Below are positions 25,781 to 34,615 of a stretch of DNA of 64,000 bases, in pieces; position 1 is the first letter of the stretch, and each line of letters opens with the position of its first letter. The position numbers and the translations under genes were made by a program. The DNA is from Streptomyces misionensis (GTDB lineage: Bacteria; Actinomycetota; Actinomycetes; Streptomycetales; Streptomycetaceae): the NCBI RefSeq assembly GCF_900104815.1, contig NZ_FNTD01000004.1:6385001-6449000 (forward strand). The letters run 5' to 3'. The notes under the pieces were generated by a model. The model searched no databases, was not told where the DNA came from, and saw only the letters and a program-made list of their open reading frames with translations.

Positions 25781-26506
25781 TCAGGCGGAGGTGGCCCGGA
25801 CGGCTTCCTCGATCAGCTCGACGACGCGCTCGGGGTGGGAGAGCATCACCAGGTGGGAGGAGTCGACCTCGACGGTGGTCATGCCGGCCCGCTGGTAGCC
25901 GTAGCGCTCCACGTCCGGGTTGATGGTGTGGTCCAGGGAGGCGACCAGGCCCCAGGAGGGCTTGGTCTTCCAGGCGGCGGCCGGGGCCGCGTCCGCGAAC
26001 GCCTGGGCGGCGAGGGGACGCTGGGAGACGGCGAGGACCTCGGCGAGGCGGTGGTCGACGTCGGCGGCGAAGACGGCCGGGAACTTGTCGGGTTGTACCG
26101 ACACGTCGGTGCCGGTCTCGGTCGAGCCCTCGACGGGGAACGGCGTGTAGACGAGCGCGGCGGCGAGGTCGGAGTCGGGGAAGCGGCCCTGGAGCTCGCC
26201 GAGGCTCTCGCCCTTCTCCAGGGCGTAACCGGCCAGGTACACGAGCGCCTTGACGTTGTCCTCGGTGCCCGCGACGGTGATGACGGCGCCGCCGTAGGAG
26301 TGGCCGACCAGGACGACGGGGCCGGGTATCCGGCGGACGATCGAGGCGATGTAGGCGGCGTCACCGATCAGGCTGCGGTTGGGGACGGCCGGGGCGACCA
26401 CGTCCAGGCCGCGGGCGATCAGCCGGGGGATCACCTGCGCGTAGCTGGAGGCGTCGGCGAACGCGCCGTGCACGAGGACGACGGTCGGCTTGGGCGAAGG
26501 AGACAT
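25781..26506 (-). CDS. Cytosolic alpha/beta hydrolase, paralogue of the secreted one
   Basis: A 241-residue hydrolase without a signal peptide. VVLVHGAFADASSY opens the fold. Ser70 lies in GHSYGG, with Asp in ASLDHTI and His in DSSHLVMLSHP completing the triad. Shared motifs with the downstream secreted hydrolase point to a tandem duplication and divergence in location. Upstream, the minus strand reads CACTAGGTTTCC near 26600, a possible promoter -10. The substrate is unknown; carboxylesterase or haloperoxidase-like activity is typical for the group. Confidence 0.88.
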   Translation of the reverse strand: MSPSPKPTVVLVHGAFADASSYAQVIPRLIARGLDVVAPAVPNRSLIGDAAYIASIVRRIPGPVVLVGHSYGGAVITVAGTEDNVKALVYLAGYALEKGESLGELQGRFPDSDLAAALVYTPFPVEGSTETGTDVSVQPDKFPAVFAADVDHRLAEVLAVSQRPLAAQAFADAAPAAAWKTKPSWGLVASLDHTINPDVERYGYQRAGMTTVEVDSSHLVMLSHPERVVELIEEAVRATSA

Positions 26507-26700
26507 GGGAGGACTCGCTTTCGGGTGTCGTGGCCGGCGCCCGGAACGGCCTGCCGGCCGGGGCGTGAGGGTGCCGGGCGGGATGCCGCCGGCATGTGGG
26601 GAAACCTAGTGACGGGCGATGAGGGGTGTTTGTCCCTCAGTGCTCTGGTGCTGACCTGTCCGCGCTCACCATCGGCGTGCGCCGCCGGGCGGCCGCCCGC

Positions 26701-28443
26701 TCACGGCCTCGGGACGTTGCGGAGGTTCGCCCGGGCCAGGTCGATCATGCGTCCGACGCCGCCCGTGAGGACGGTGCGGCCGGCGGACAGCGCGAAGCCG
26801 GTGACCTGCTCGGTGGTGATCCTGGGCGGCAGCGCGAGGGCGTTCGGATCGGTGACCACGTCGACCAGCGCCGGCCCGTCGTGGGCGAACGCCTCCCGCA
26901 GGGCCTCGCGCACCTGCGCGGGCTTCTCGACCCGGATGCCGCGCGCGCCCGCGGCGGTGGCGATGGTCGCGAAGTCGGTGTGCGGGTAGCCGGTGCCGTG
27001 CGGCGGCAGACCGTCGACCATCATCTCCAGATCGACCATGCCCAGCGAGGAGTTGTTGAAGACGACCACCTTCACCGGCAGGCCGTACTGCACGAGCGTG
27101 AGGAAATCGCCCATCAGCATGGAGAATCCGCCGTCGCCCGAGAGGGAGACGACCTGCCGCGAGCGGTCGAGGAACTGGGCGCCGATGGCCTGGGGCAGCG
27201 CGTTGGCCATGGAGCCGTGCACGAAGGAGCCGAGCACGCGGCGCCGGCCGTTGGGTGTCAGGTAACGGGCCGCCCACACACAGCACATACCGGTGTCCAC
27301 GGTGAACACCGCGTCGGCGGCGGCCTCCTCGTCGAGCACGGACGCCACGTACTCGGGGTGGATCGGGGTGTGCCCGCGGACGTCGTGGGTGTACGCCCCG
27401 ACGGCGCCTTCGAGTTCGCGGACATGGCGGCGCAGCATCCGGTCGAGGAACCGGCGGGACGGCTTCTCCCGCACGGCCGGGGTCAGGCAGCGCAGCGTCT
27501 CGCGCACGTCCCCCCACACCGCGAAGTCCAACTGCGTGCGGCGGCCGAGCCGTTCGGGCTGGATGTCGACCTGGACGGTCCGCACGTGGCGGGGCAGGAA
27601 GTCCGTGTACGGGAAGTCCGTGCCGAGGAGCAGCAGCAGATCGCACTCGTGCATCGCCTCGTAGGCGGCGCCGTAGCCCAGCAGGCCGGACATGCCGACG
27701 TCGTACGGGTTGTCGTACTGGATGTGCTCCTTGCCGCGCAGGGCGTGGCCCACGGGGGCCTTCACCTTCCCGGCGAACGCCATCACCTCCGCGTGGGCGC
27801 CCTCGACGCCCCGGCCGCAGAACACCATCACCTTCTCGGCGGCGTCCACCAGTTCGGCCAGACGGGCCAGTTCGCCGTCCGCGGGCCGGACCGTCGGCCG
27901 GTCCAGCGGCAGGTGGAGTTCCGCCCCGCCCGCCGGGGCGTGCTCGGCGGCCACGTCTCCGGGCATCGACACCACCGACACACCGCGCCGGCCGACCGCG
28001 TGCTGGATCGCCGTCTGCACCACCCGGGGCATCTGCCGGGGCGAGGAGACCAGTTCCGAGTAGTGGCTGCACTCCTGGAACAGCCGGTCGGGATGGGTCT
28101 CCTGGAAGTAGCCGGTGCCGATCTCGCCGCTCGGGATCTGCGCCGCCAGCGCGAGGACGGGGGCCATCGAGCGGTGGGCGTCGAACAGGCCGTTGATCAG
28201 ATGCAGGTTGCCCGGCCCGCACGACCCCGCGCACGCGGCGAGCCGTCCGGTCAACTGGGCTTCGGCACCGGCGGCGAAGGCCGCGACCTCCTCGTGCCGG
28301 ACCTGGATCCACTCCAGGCGGTCGTGCCGCCTGACCGCGTCGACGACGGGGTTCAGGCTGTCCCCGACCACCCCGTACATCCGGCGCACGCCGGCACGGG
28401 CAAGGAGGTCGACGTACTGCTCGGCTACGGACTGTCGGGCCAT
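26701..28443 (-). CDS. poxB: Pyruvate dehydrogenase (quinone)/pyruvate oxidase-like TPP enzyme
   Basis: A 580-residue thiamine-diphosphate enzyme. The N-terminal PYR domain carries the activating Glu in RHEEVAAF. The central domain fits FAD binding, and the C-terminal PP domain has the metal motif GDGGFSM plus NNSSLG. In E. coli PoxB the enzyme decarboxylates pyruvate to acetate and CO2 and passes electrons to quinone at the membrane. The length and GTDFPYTDFLP segment fit this group rather than acetolactate synthase. The gene stands alone between the hydrolase and uspA genes in a stress-rich region. A minus-strand CTTAGCCTG near 28485 may be its promoter -10. Confidence 0.86.
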   Translation of the reverse strand: MARQSVAEQYVDLLARAGVRRMYGVVGDSLNPVVDAVRRHDRLEWIQVRHEEVAAFAAGAEAQLTGRLAACAGSCGPGNLHLINGLFDAHRSMAPVLALAAQIPSGEIGTGYFQETHPDRLFQECSHYSELVSSPRQMPRVVQTAIQHAVGRRGVSVVSMPGDVAAEHAPAGGAELHLPLDRPTVRPADGELARLAELVDAAEKVMVFCGRGVEGAHAEVMAFAGKVKAPVGHALRGKEHIQYDNPYDVGMSGLLGYGAAYEAMHECDLLLLLGTDFPYTDFLPRHVRTVQVDIQPERLGRRTQLDFAVWGDVRETLRCLTPAVREKPSRRFLDRMLRRHVRELEGAVGAYTHDVRGHTPIHPEYVASVLDEEAAADAVFTVDTGMCCVWAARYLTPNGRRRVLGSFVHGSMANALPQAIGAQFLDRSRQVVSLSGDGGFSMLMGDFLTLVQYGLPVKVVVFNNSSLGMVDLEMMVDGLPPHGTGYPHTDFATIATAAGARGIRVEKPAQVREALREAFAHDGPALVDVVTDPNALALPPRITTEQVTGFALSAGRTVLTGGVGRMIDLARANLRNVPRP

Positions 28444-28657
28444 GGTGCTCCTCGGGTGGGTCGCTCACGGGGCCGCGCCAGGCTAAGGAGGCGCCGAGGG
28501 GGCCGCTTGTTCCTCCGTGCACCGTTGGGCGACCGGCAGCGCACCACTCGGCCGCCGCCCGCGGGCGACCGCGCGCGAACCGGGTGCGCCCCGTTACCGG
28601 GGAGCATCCGGTACGCGACGGATCGCGGGCCTCGTGGCTCAGGCGACCACCCGCGGA

Positions 28658-29092
28658 TCAGCCCTCGGCGGAGTCGTCCGCGGGCGCCAGGAGCACGGCG
28701 ACCCGGCTGTGGTGGACGACGCTGTCGCTGACGCGGGGGTTGACGAGTGCTTCCAGCGAACCGCGGTGGTGGGGGCTGAGGATCAGCAGGTCGGCCTGCC
28801 ACTCCACGGCGGCGGCGGAGATGGTGGTGGCGATCTGCGTCGTCAGCGCGTAGGCGACGGTGCCCTCCGCCTCGACGCCCGCGTCCCGCAGCGCGGCGAG
28901 CGCCTCGTCGAGGATGGCCTTGGCCTCGGCGTCGTCCTCCAGGGGCACCACGGCGGCGAGCGAGGCCGAGGACGGGGAGACGTGCAGAACGCTGACCTTG
29001 GCTCCGGTCAGCCGGGCCATGTCGCCGGCGAGGCGTATGACGGAGTGGCGGGCGGGGCTGGGGTCGACAGCGACAAGAATGCGCTGGAACAT
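28658..29092 (-). CDS. Universal stress protein (UspA family)
   Basis: A 144-residue single Usp domain: MFQRILVAVDPSPARHS at the N-terminus, a KVSVLHVSP strand and an ADLLILSPHHRGSLEAL region. The ATP-binding consensus G-x2-G-x9-G-S is altered, with HHRG in place of the first Gly-x-x-Gly, so ATP binding is doubtful. AAAGGA lies upstream of the ATG. It is divergent from the luciferase-like monooxygenase gene. The role is probably protection under energy or redox stress. Confidence 0.88.
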   Translation of the reverse strand: MFQRILVAVDPSPARHSVIRLAGDMARLTGAKVSVLHVSPSSASLAAVVPLEDDAEAKAILDEALAALRDAGVEAEGTVAYALTTQIATTISAAAVEWQADLLILSPHHRGSLEALVNPRVSDSVVHHSRVAVLLAPADDSAEG

Positions 29093-29439
29093 TGCTTATG
29101 TCCTTTTTCTGAGTATGTATCAAGTACCGCAGGCATCGAGCATCTGCTGAACAAACAAGGGGTACCGATGTGTTCCGCGGTCCCCCCGTCCGGCGTTTCT
29201 CATGGAACAGTGAATCCCCTACGGCGCCGCTTCCGTGCCGCTCGCCGGGCGGAAGTGCTTCCCCGGGCAAAACTCCGTGCGTCGTGCGACAAGACCCCCG
29301 GTCAGCGCCTTTTAGGGTCGCCGGAAGTAATCGCGTCAACGCCCTGAGAGGGCCGCGATTCCCGTGGCCGGCGGCGTCTCGTTCTCGGATCGCCGAATCC
29401 TGTGCCGCCCGGCTTTCTCCATGGTGAAAGGAATCCCCC
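29093..29439. promoter_or_regulatory. Divergent promoter region between uspA and the luciferase-like operon
   Basis: About 350 bases. Bases next to uspA are AT-rich (TACTTGATACATACT on the minus strand), likely its promoter. On the plus strand CTTTTAGGGTCG near 29310 is a possible -10 for the monooxygenase operon, 125 bases before its ATG. AAAGGAA lies 6 bases upstream of that ATG. No additional gene is seen. Confidence 0.4.
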
Positions 29440-30597
29440 ATGCCCCCGGAAAACACAACGCCGAGCACACAATTCGGCGTCTTCACGGTCGGTGACGTCA
29501 CGCCGGACCCGACCACGGGGCGTACGCCGTCCGAGCGTGAGCGGATCAAGGCGATGGTCGCGATCGCGCTGAAGGCGGAGGAGGTCGGTCTGGACGTGTT
29601 CGCGACGGGTGAGCACCACAACCCGCCGTTCGTGCCGTCGTCGCCGACCACGATGCTCGGCTACATAGCCGCGCGTACGGAGAACCTGGTCCTGTCGACG
29701 TCGACGACGCTGATCACGACGAACGACCCGGTGAAGATCGCGGAGGATTTCGCGATGCTCCAGCACCTGGCGGACGGGCGGGTGGACCTGATGATGGGCC
29801 GCGGGAACACGGGTCCGGTGTATCCGTGGTTCGGCAAGGACATCCGTGAGGGCATCAACCTGGCGGTGGAGAACTACGCGCTGCTGCGCCGGCTGTGGCG
29901 TGAGGACGTCGTGGACTGGGAGGGCCGGTTCCGCACGCCGTTGCAGGGCTTCACCTCGACCCCCAGGCCGCTGGACGGGGTCGCGCCGTTCGTGTGGCAC
30001 GGATCGATCCGCTCGCCGGAGATCGCCGAGCAGGCGGCCTACTACGGCGACGGCTTCTTCCACAACAACATCTTCTGGCCCACCGGTCACACCAGGCGGA
30101 TGATCGAGCTGTACCGCAACCGGTACGCGCACTACGGGCACGGCACGCCGGAGCAGGCGATCGTCGGGCTGGGCGGTCAGGTGTTCATGCGGAAGAACTC
30201 GCAGGACGCGGTGCGCGAGTTCCGTCCGTACTTCGACAACGCCCCGGTGTACGGGCACGGTCCGTCGCTGGAGGAGTTCACCGAGCAGACCCCGCTGACG
30301 GTGGGTTCCCCGCAGCAGGTGATCGAGCGGACCCTCTCCTTCCGGGAGTACGCCGGCGACTACCAGCGCCAGCTGTTCCTGATGGACCACGCGGGACTGC
30401 CGCTGAAGACCGTCCTGGAGCAGCTCGACATGCTCGGCGAGGAGGTCGTGCCGGTACTGCGGAAGGAGTTCGCGAAGAACCGCCCGGCGAACGTGCCGGA
30501 CGCCCCGACCCACCGGTCGCTGCTCGCCGCGAAGGACGCGAAGGACGCGCAGGACGCGAAGGACGCGCAGGACACGAAGGAGGAGAGCACCGTATGA
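29440..30597 (+). CDS. CE1758-family FMN-dependent luciferase-like monooxygenase
   Basis: A 385-residue LLM protein: TIM-barrel strands with the STSTTLITTNDPVKIAEDFA region, GRVDLMMGRGNTGPVYPWFG as phosphate-binding loop, and WHGSIRSPEIAEQAA late in the barrel. FMN-dependent members oxidise small organic substrates and need a reductase, which is encoded next in an ATGA overlap. The pair matches the CE1758/CE1759 arrangement of actinobacteria. The C-terminus ends with a Lys/Asp/Ala repeat (AKDAKDAQDAKDAQDTK) encoded by near-identical 9-base units, unusual for an LLM enzyme. The natural substrate is unknown. Confidence 0.88.
   Translation: MPPENTTPSTQFGVFTVGDVTPDPTTGRTPSERERIKAMVAIALKAEEVGLDVFATGEHHNPPFVPSSPTTMLGYIAARTENLVLSTSTTLITTNDPVKIAEDFAMLQHLADGRVDLMMGRGNTGPVYPWFGKDIREGINLAVENYALLRRLWREDVVDWEGRFRTPLQGFTSTPRPLDGVAPFVWHGSIRSPEIAEQAAYYGDGFFHNNIFWPTGHTRRMIELYRNRYAHYGHGTPEQAIVGLGGQVFMRKNSQDAVREFRPYFDNAPVYGHGPSLEEFTEQTPLTVGSPQQVIERTLSFREYAGDYQRQLFLMDHAGLPLKTVLEQLDMLGEEVVPVLRKEFAKNRPANVPDAPTHRSLLAAKDAKDAQDAKDAQDTKEESTV
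30528..30587 (+). repeat. Tandem 9-base repeats encoding a KDA/QDA tail
   Basis: Five to six near-copies of GCGAAGGAC / GCGCAGGAC at the 3' end of the monooxygenase gene. They give an Ala-Lys-Asp/Ala-Gln-Asp low-complexity tail that could vary in length by slippage. Confidence 0.7.
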
Positions 30598-31247
30598 AGC
30601 TCGTCGTCGTATCGGCGGGACTGAGCGTCCCGTCCTCCACCCGGCTGCTCGCCGACCGGCTGGCCGCCGTCGCCGCCCCGGCGGCAACCGCCCCCGAACC
30701 CCAGCCGGCCGGTGTCCGGGTGATCGAGCTGCGCGACCTCGCCGTGGAGATCGCGCACAACCTCACCAACGGGTTCCCCGGGAAGCAACTGGCCGGTGCC
30801 TTCGACACGGTGGCCGAGGCCGACGGGCTGATCGTCGTCACACCGGTGTTCTCCGCGTCGTACAGCGGGCTGTTCAAGTCCTTCTTCGACGCGCTGAGCG
30901 CGCACGACGAGGGCGCCCTGGCCGGGAAGCCGGTGCTGATCGCCGCGACCGGCGGCACCGCTCGGCACTCCCTGGTCCTGGACCACGCCCTGCGCCCGCT
31001 CTTCGCCTACCTGAAGGCCGTCGTCGTCCCCACCGGGGTCTACGCCGCCTCAGAGGACTGGGGAGCCGAGGGCCTGGACCGCCGGATCGCGCGGGCCGCG
31101 GGCGAACTGGCCGCCCTGATGGGTGGGTTCACCACGGCCCCCAAGCCCGCCGGACAGAGCCTGGAACCGGTGCCGTTCGAGCAGCGGCTCGCCGCACTGG
31201 GCCGGCTCCCCGGCCGCACCCGGTCGCATCCCGCCACGGAGCTGTGA
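30594..31247 (+). CDS. CE1759-family NAD(P)H-dependent FMN reductase
   Basis: A 217-residue flavodoxin-like reductase. It starts KLVVVSAGLSVPSSTR with the FMN phosphate loop. The TPVFSASYSGLFKSFFDAL segment is the signature of NADPH-dependent FMN reductases and packs over the flavin. It supplies reduced FMN to the monooxygenase encoded immediately upstream; the overlap ATGA couples them. The last 30 residues are Pro/Arg-rich. The gene is followed by whiB 28 bases later, perhaps on the same transcript. Confidence 0.88.
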   Translation: MKLVVVSAGLSVPSSTRLLADRLAAVAAPAATAPEPQPAGVRVIELRDLAVEIAHNLTNGFPGKQLAGAFDTVAEADGLIVVTPVFSASYSGLFKSFFDALSAHDEGALAGKPVLIAATGGTARHSLVLDHALRPLFAYLKAVVVPTGVYAASEDWGAEGLDRRIARAAGELAALMGGFTTAPKPAGQSLEPVPFEQRLAALGRLPGRTRSHPATEL

Positions 31248-31275
31248 CGCCTGAAGCCCACGGAAGGAGAGGACG

Positions 31276-31548
31276 ATGAGGACTCGGACGAAGCCGCTGC
31301 TGCGGGTATGGGAATGGCAGGCCGAGGCGGCCTGCCGGGGGATGGACAGCGCGGTCTTCTTCTCGCCCGCCGGCGAACGCGGCCGGGCTCGCCGGCGCCG
31401 CGAGCAGGCGGCGCGGGAGATCTGCGGCGGCTGCCCGGTGAGCGGCCCCTGCGGTCGCTTCGCCCTGACGTCCCGGCAGACCTACGGCGTGTGGGGCGGG
31501 TACACCGAGGCCGAGCGCCGTGCCACGGTCCCCGTGCACCCGAAGTAG
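31276..31548 (+). CDS. WhiB-like [4Fe-4S] transcription factor
   Basis: A 90-residue Wbl protein. Four Cys ligands are in place: Cys20 (ACRGMD), then Cys50, Cys53 and Cys59 in CGGCPVSGPC. The turn GVWGGYTEAER and a short basic tail follow. Wbl proteins bind sigma factor region 4 and respond to O2, NO or redox. GGAAGGAGAGG gives a strong ribosome site for the ATG at 31276. It may control the neighbouring redox operon. The subclass cannot be fixed from sequence alone; it is not a canonical WhiA/D. Confidence 0.93.
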   Translation: MRTRTKPLLRVWEWQAEAACRGMDSAVFFSPAGERGRARRRREQAAREICGGCPVSGPCGRFALTSRQTYGVWGGYTEAERRATVPVHPK

Positions 31549-31594
31549 CCGAACGGGGCGGGCGCCCGGACGAGCCGTTGCGCCGCGCCCCGGC

Positions 31595-31625
31595 GAAGCC
31601 GGGCGGATTCCACCCGCCCGGCTTC
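31595..31625. terminator. Bidirectional terminator hairpin
   Basis: A perfect 12-bp stem, GAAGCCGGGCGG with CCGCCCGGCTTC, around a 7-base loop, between the convergent whiB and MFS_3 genes. Confidence 0.8.
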
Positions 31626-31651
31626 CGCGCTTTCCCCGGCATGCCCCGGGA

Positions 31652-33316
31652 TCAGGCCGGGGGACTGCTTCGACGCCCCGCCCAAGGGACCCCTGCCGCG
31701 CCCGCGTCCCGCCCCCCGGCGGCGACCACGGGCCCGGCCGTGACGTCGAAGGCATGGGTCACCTCGGGCGCGGTGCCCGCCACGAGCAGTGCGCGGGCCC
31801 GCTCCTCGAAGCGGCGGTCGTTGGCCGTGAGCCGGCTGTGGTGCTGGGCCAGGTGCTCGGACCAGGAGGCCACCAGATAGTTCTCGACGAACCGGTCCGG
31901 ATCACGGCCGTCCTGGTAGAGGCCCCAGGACAGGGCGCCGGTGCGGCGCCGGGAGCGGGCCACGTGCCGCATGCGGTCGCTGAAGGCGGCCCGGTTCTCG
32001 CGGGCGATCCGGTACGTGACGGAGACGAGCACCGGGCCGTCGGCCGGTCCGGGTTCGAACACCAGGGGCGGCACGGGCCAGTGGTCGGAGGGGCTCGGAT
32101 CGAGCCCGTCCACGCCGTGCAGCGGCCAGCGGCGCACACTCAGCGCACCGGCCACCAGCAGCCCGGCCCCGGTCAGCAGGGCGACGGTCAGGCCCAGCGC
32201 GTCGGCCAGCGCGCCCCAGGCGGGCGCGGTCAACGCCTGCCCGCCCTGGAACACCACGAGATAGATGGCGAGCCCCCGGCCCCTCACCCAGCCCGGCAAC
32301 CGCTGCTGGACGGCGGCGTTGAGGGTGGACAGCACGCCGATCCAGGCCGTCCCGGCGGGCAGCAGGGCCGCCGCGGCGAGCCAGGGAAGACGGGTCGTGG
32401 CCAGCAGCACCAGCGTCGCGGCGAAGACCGCCGCCCCGGCGGCCAGCGTGCCGTTGGCACCCAGCCGGCGCCGGAACACCGGCAGCGCGAAGGCACCGCC
32501 GACCGCGCCCGCCCCGACGACCCCGAGCAGCAGCCCGTACCCGCCCGAGCCGAGCCCCAGCGAACGGCTCGCGACGAGGGGCAGCAGCGACCACAGGGCG
32601 GCCCCGCCCGGAATGAACAGGGCCGTGCGCAGCAGGACCCGGCGCACACCGGGAGCGTGCCAGACGTAACGGCGGCCGGCCTGCACGGCCGCGAGGAGCC
32701 CTTCGCCGTGCCCCGTGGGCTCGGGTGCCGCCGGCCGCCGCCACAGCAGCAGCACCCCCGCGATGCCCAGGTACGACAGCGTGTTGAAGGCGAAGACCCA
32801 GCCCGCGCCCGCGGCCGCGACCACCGCGCCGCCGAGGGCCGGGCCGACGGCACGGGCGAGGTTCATGTTCACGGCGCCCAGCGCGGCCGCCTGCCCCAGC
32901 TGCTCGCGCGCCACCAGTTCCGGCTGGATCGCCTGCCAGGCCGGACCCATCAGTGCCGTGCCGCAGCCCAGCAGGAAGGTGAGGGCGAGCAGCGGGCCGG
33001 GCGCGAGCGCGCCCCGGAAGGCGAGCACCGTGAGCACGGCGGAGACGGCGAGCATCGCGAACTGGGCCGCGAGCAGCAGCGTCCGGCGGTCGTGACGGTC
33101 GGCCAGCACACCGGACGGCAGCGCGAGCAGGACGACCGGCAGGCTGGACGCGGTCTGCACGAGCGTCACCAGGGCGGCACCGTGCCCGAGGAGCAGCCAC
33201 TGGGCGCCGACCGTCTGCATCCAGCTGCCGGTGTTGGACACCAGCTGCGCGATCCACAGCGCGCGGAAGACGCGCGCCGCGAGCGGCGCCCAGGCCGAGT
33301 CCCGCGCCTGCTTCAC
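31652..33316 (-). CDS. MFS_3-type efflux protein with ABM-like C-terminal domain
   Basis: A 554-residue transporter of the EntS/MFS_3 (PF05977) class. Residues 1-410 hold about 11-12 helices; VLADRHDRRTLLL is the loop 2-3 signature and RALWIAQLVSNTGSWMQ starts the family. Residues 425-535 form a soluble alpha/beta ferredoxin-like domain of antibiotic-biosynthesis-monooxygenase type (VSVTYRIARENRAAF, YLVASWSEHLAQH), normal for this family. The GTG at 33316 overlaps the stop of the DoxX-DUF1275 gene (GTGA), so the two are co-translated. The substrate is unknown; siderophore or drug export is typical. Confidence 0.86.
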   Translation of the reverse strand: MKQARDSAWAPLAARVFRALWIAQLVSNTGSWMQTVGAQWLLLGHGAALVTLVQTASSLPVVLLALPSGVLADRHDRRTLLLAAQFAMLAVSAVLTVLAFRGALAPGPLLALTFLLGCGTALMGPAWQAIQPELVAREQLGQAAALGAVNMNLARAVGPALGGAVVAAAGAGWVFAFNTLSYLGIAGVLLLWRRPAAPEPTGHGEGLLAAVQAGRRYVWHAPGVRRVLLRTALFIPGGAALWSLLPLVASRSLGLGSGGYGLLLGVVGAGAVGGAFALPVFRRRLGANGTLAAGAAVFAATLVLLATTRLPWLAAAALLPAGTAWIGVLSTLNAAVQQRLPGWVRGRGLAIYLVVFQGGQALTAPAWGALADALGLTVALLTGAGLLVAGALSVRRWPLHGVDGLDPSPSDHWPVPPLVFEPGPADGPVLVSVTYRIARENRAAFSDRMRHVARSRRRTGALSWGLYQDGRDPDRFVENYLVASWSEHLAQHHSRLTANDRRFEERARALLVAGTAPEVTHAFDVTAGPVVAAGGRDAGAAGVPWAGRRSSPPA

Positions 33317-34566
33317 GACTGCGGCCTCGTCCAGTCGGCGTCGGAGGACCAGTGGCGGCGGACGGCGACCAGTGCCGCCGCGAGCAGCACCAGGGCCAGG
33401 GCCACCACGAGGAGGAGCGAGGCGTGCCGCAGGAGCAGGGCGCCCGCCAGGGCCCCCAGGAACATGGCCAGGACGGAGAGGATCCGCCGGCCGGGCCGGG
33501 GGGCCGCCCCGCCGGCCGGGGCGGAGTCGGCGGCCAGCCCGGTCAGGGTCAGCGTCAGCACGGTCGTGGTCAGGTCCGGGACGCCCAGGCGCCGGGCGAC
33601 GGCGTTCTGGAGCCCCATCGCGAGGCCCAGCAGCACGACCAGGGCGTACTTCACCGGGTCGGTGACCTCGTCGTGCCCGAGCGCGACGGTGAGCACCGCG
33701 CCGGCGACCAGGACCGTCTGGACCGCGGTGGCCGCGGTCAGCATCCGGCCGCGGTGTGCGGCGTAGCGGGTGGCGAAGCGCCCTCCGGTCAGCGCTCCGG
33801 CGAGGAACGACGCCATCGACACCAGGGACGCGGGCGCGGACAGGCCCGGCGCGCCCGCCAGGGCGAAGCCCAGGAAGACGACGTTGCCGGTCATGTTGGC
33901 GACGAAGACGTGCCCGAGCGCCAGGTAGGTGACGGCGTCGATCAGACCGGTCACCACGGTCAGTCCCAGCATCAGCGGCGGCAGCGGCCCGTGCCGGTCG
34001 CCCTTCGGCGGGACGAGGGTGCGGGCGGCGTCGGTCAGCAGCCTGCGCATGCCGTCACCTCCCGTCCGCGGGGGGACGGGGGCGGGCGCGTGCCCCAGCA
34101 CGGCGCGGGTGATCAGCCCGCTGGCCGGGCCGACGACGATCGCCGCGAGGGAGGTCCACAGCGGCCAGGAAGCCGCCCCGAAGAGGTGGTCGAGCGACCA
34201 GCGGCCCGCCCCGGTGAGCGCGAGGGCCGCGGCGACGGTGACGAGGACCAGCGGATACTCGTAACCGTCGTTCTGCACCCACAGCCCCTTGTGCCACTTG
34301 ACGGTGCCGGCCACCGTCATCACACCCATGGCGGCCATCGCCGCCAGGGGAGTGAGGAGTCCGGCCGCCAGGAACAGGCCGGCACCGATCTGGCTGCCGC
34401 CCGCCGCGAGGGCGGTGAGCCGCCCGCCGCGGAAGCCGTCGCGGCGGAACTCCTCGGTTCCCCCGGCCAGCCCGTTGCCGCCCAGCCGGAAACTGACCTT
34501 CTGCACCCCGTGTCCGGCGATGAGGATTCCCACCACCAGCCGGAGCACCAACAGTCCGCTGTCCAT
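33313..34566 (-). CDS. DoxX-DUF1275 fusion membrane protein
   Basis: A 417-residue protein joining two families. Residues 1-165 are DoxX-like: GLLVLRLVVGILIAGHGVQK, SQIGAGLFLAAGLLTPLAA and a KWHKGLW loop, with four helices. Residues 190-405 are DUF1275 (YoaK): LTVVTGLIDAVTYLALGHVFVANMTGNVVFLG and AMGLQNAVARRLGVPDLTTTV, with about six helices. DoxX proteins act in membrane oxidative-stress complexes, while DUF1275 is a putative transporter. The fusion is unusual and covalently links the two. It is translationally coupled to the MFS_3 gene. I see no frame disruption between the parts. Confidence 0.85.
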   Translation of the reverse strand: MDSGLLVLRLVVGILIAGHGVQKVSFRLGGNGLAGGTEEFRRDGFRGGRLTALAAGGSQIGAGLFLAAGLLTPLAAMAAMGVMTVAGTVKWHKGLWVQNDGYEYPLVLVTVAAALALTGAGRWSLDHLFGAASWPLWTSLAAIVVGPASGLITRAVLGHAPAPVPPRTGGDGMRRLLTDAARTLVPPKGDRHGPLPPLMLGLTVVTGLIDAVTYLALGHVFVANMTGNVVFLGFALAGAPGLSAPASLVSMASFLAGALTGGRFATRYAAHRGRMLTAATAVQTVLVAGAVLTVALGHDEVTDPVKYALVVLLGLAMGLQNAVARRLGVPDLTTTVLTLTLTGLAADSAPAGGAAPRPGRRILSVLAMFLGALAGALLLRHASLLLVVALALVLLAAALVAVRRHWSSDADWTRPQS

Positions 34567-34615
34567 TGCCTTCTCTGCCTGTTCCTGACGTCCGTCGTCA
34601 ACCGTGGGATGGGTG

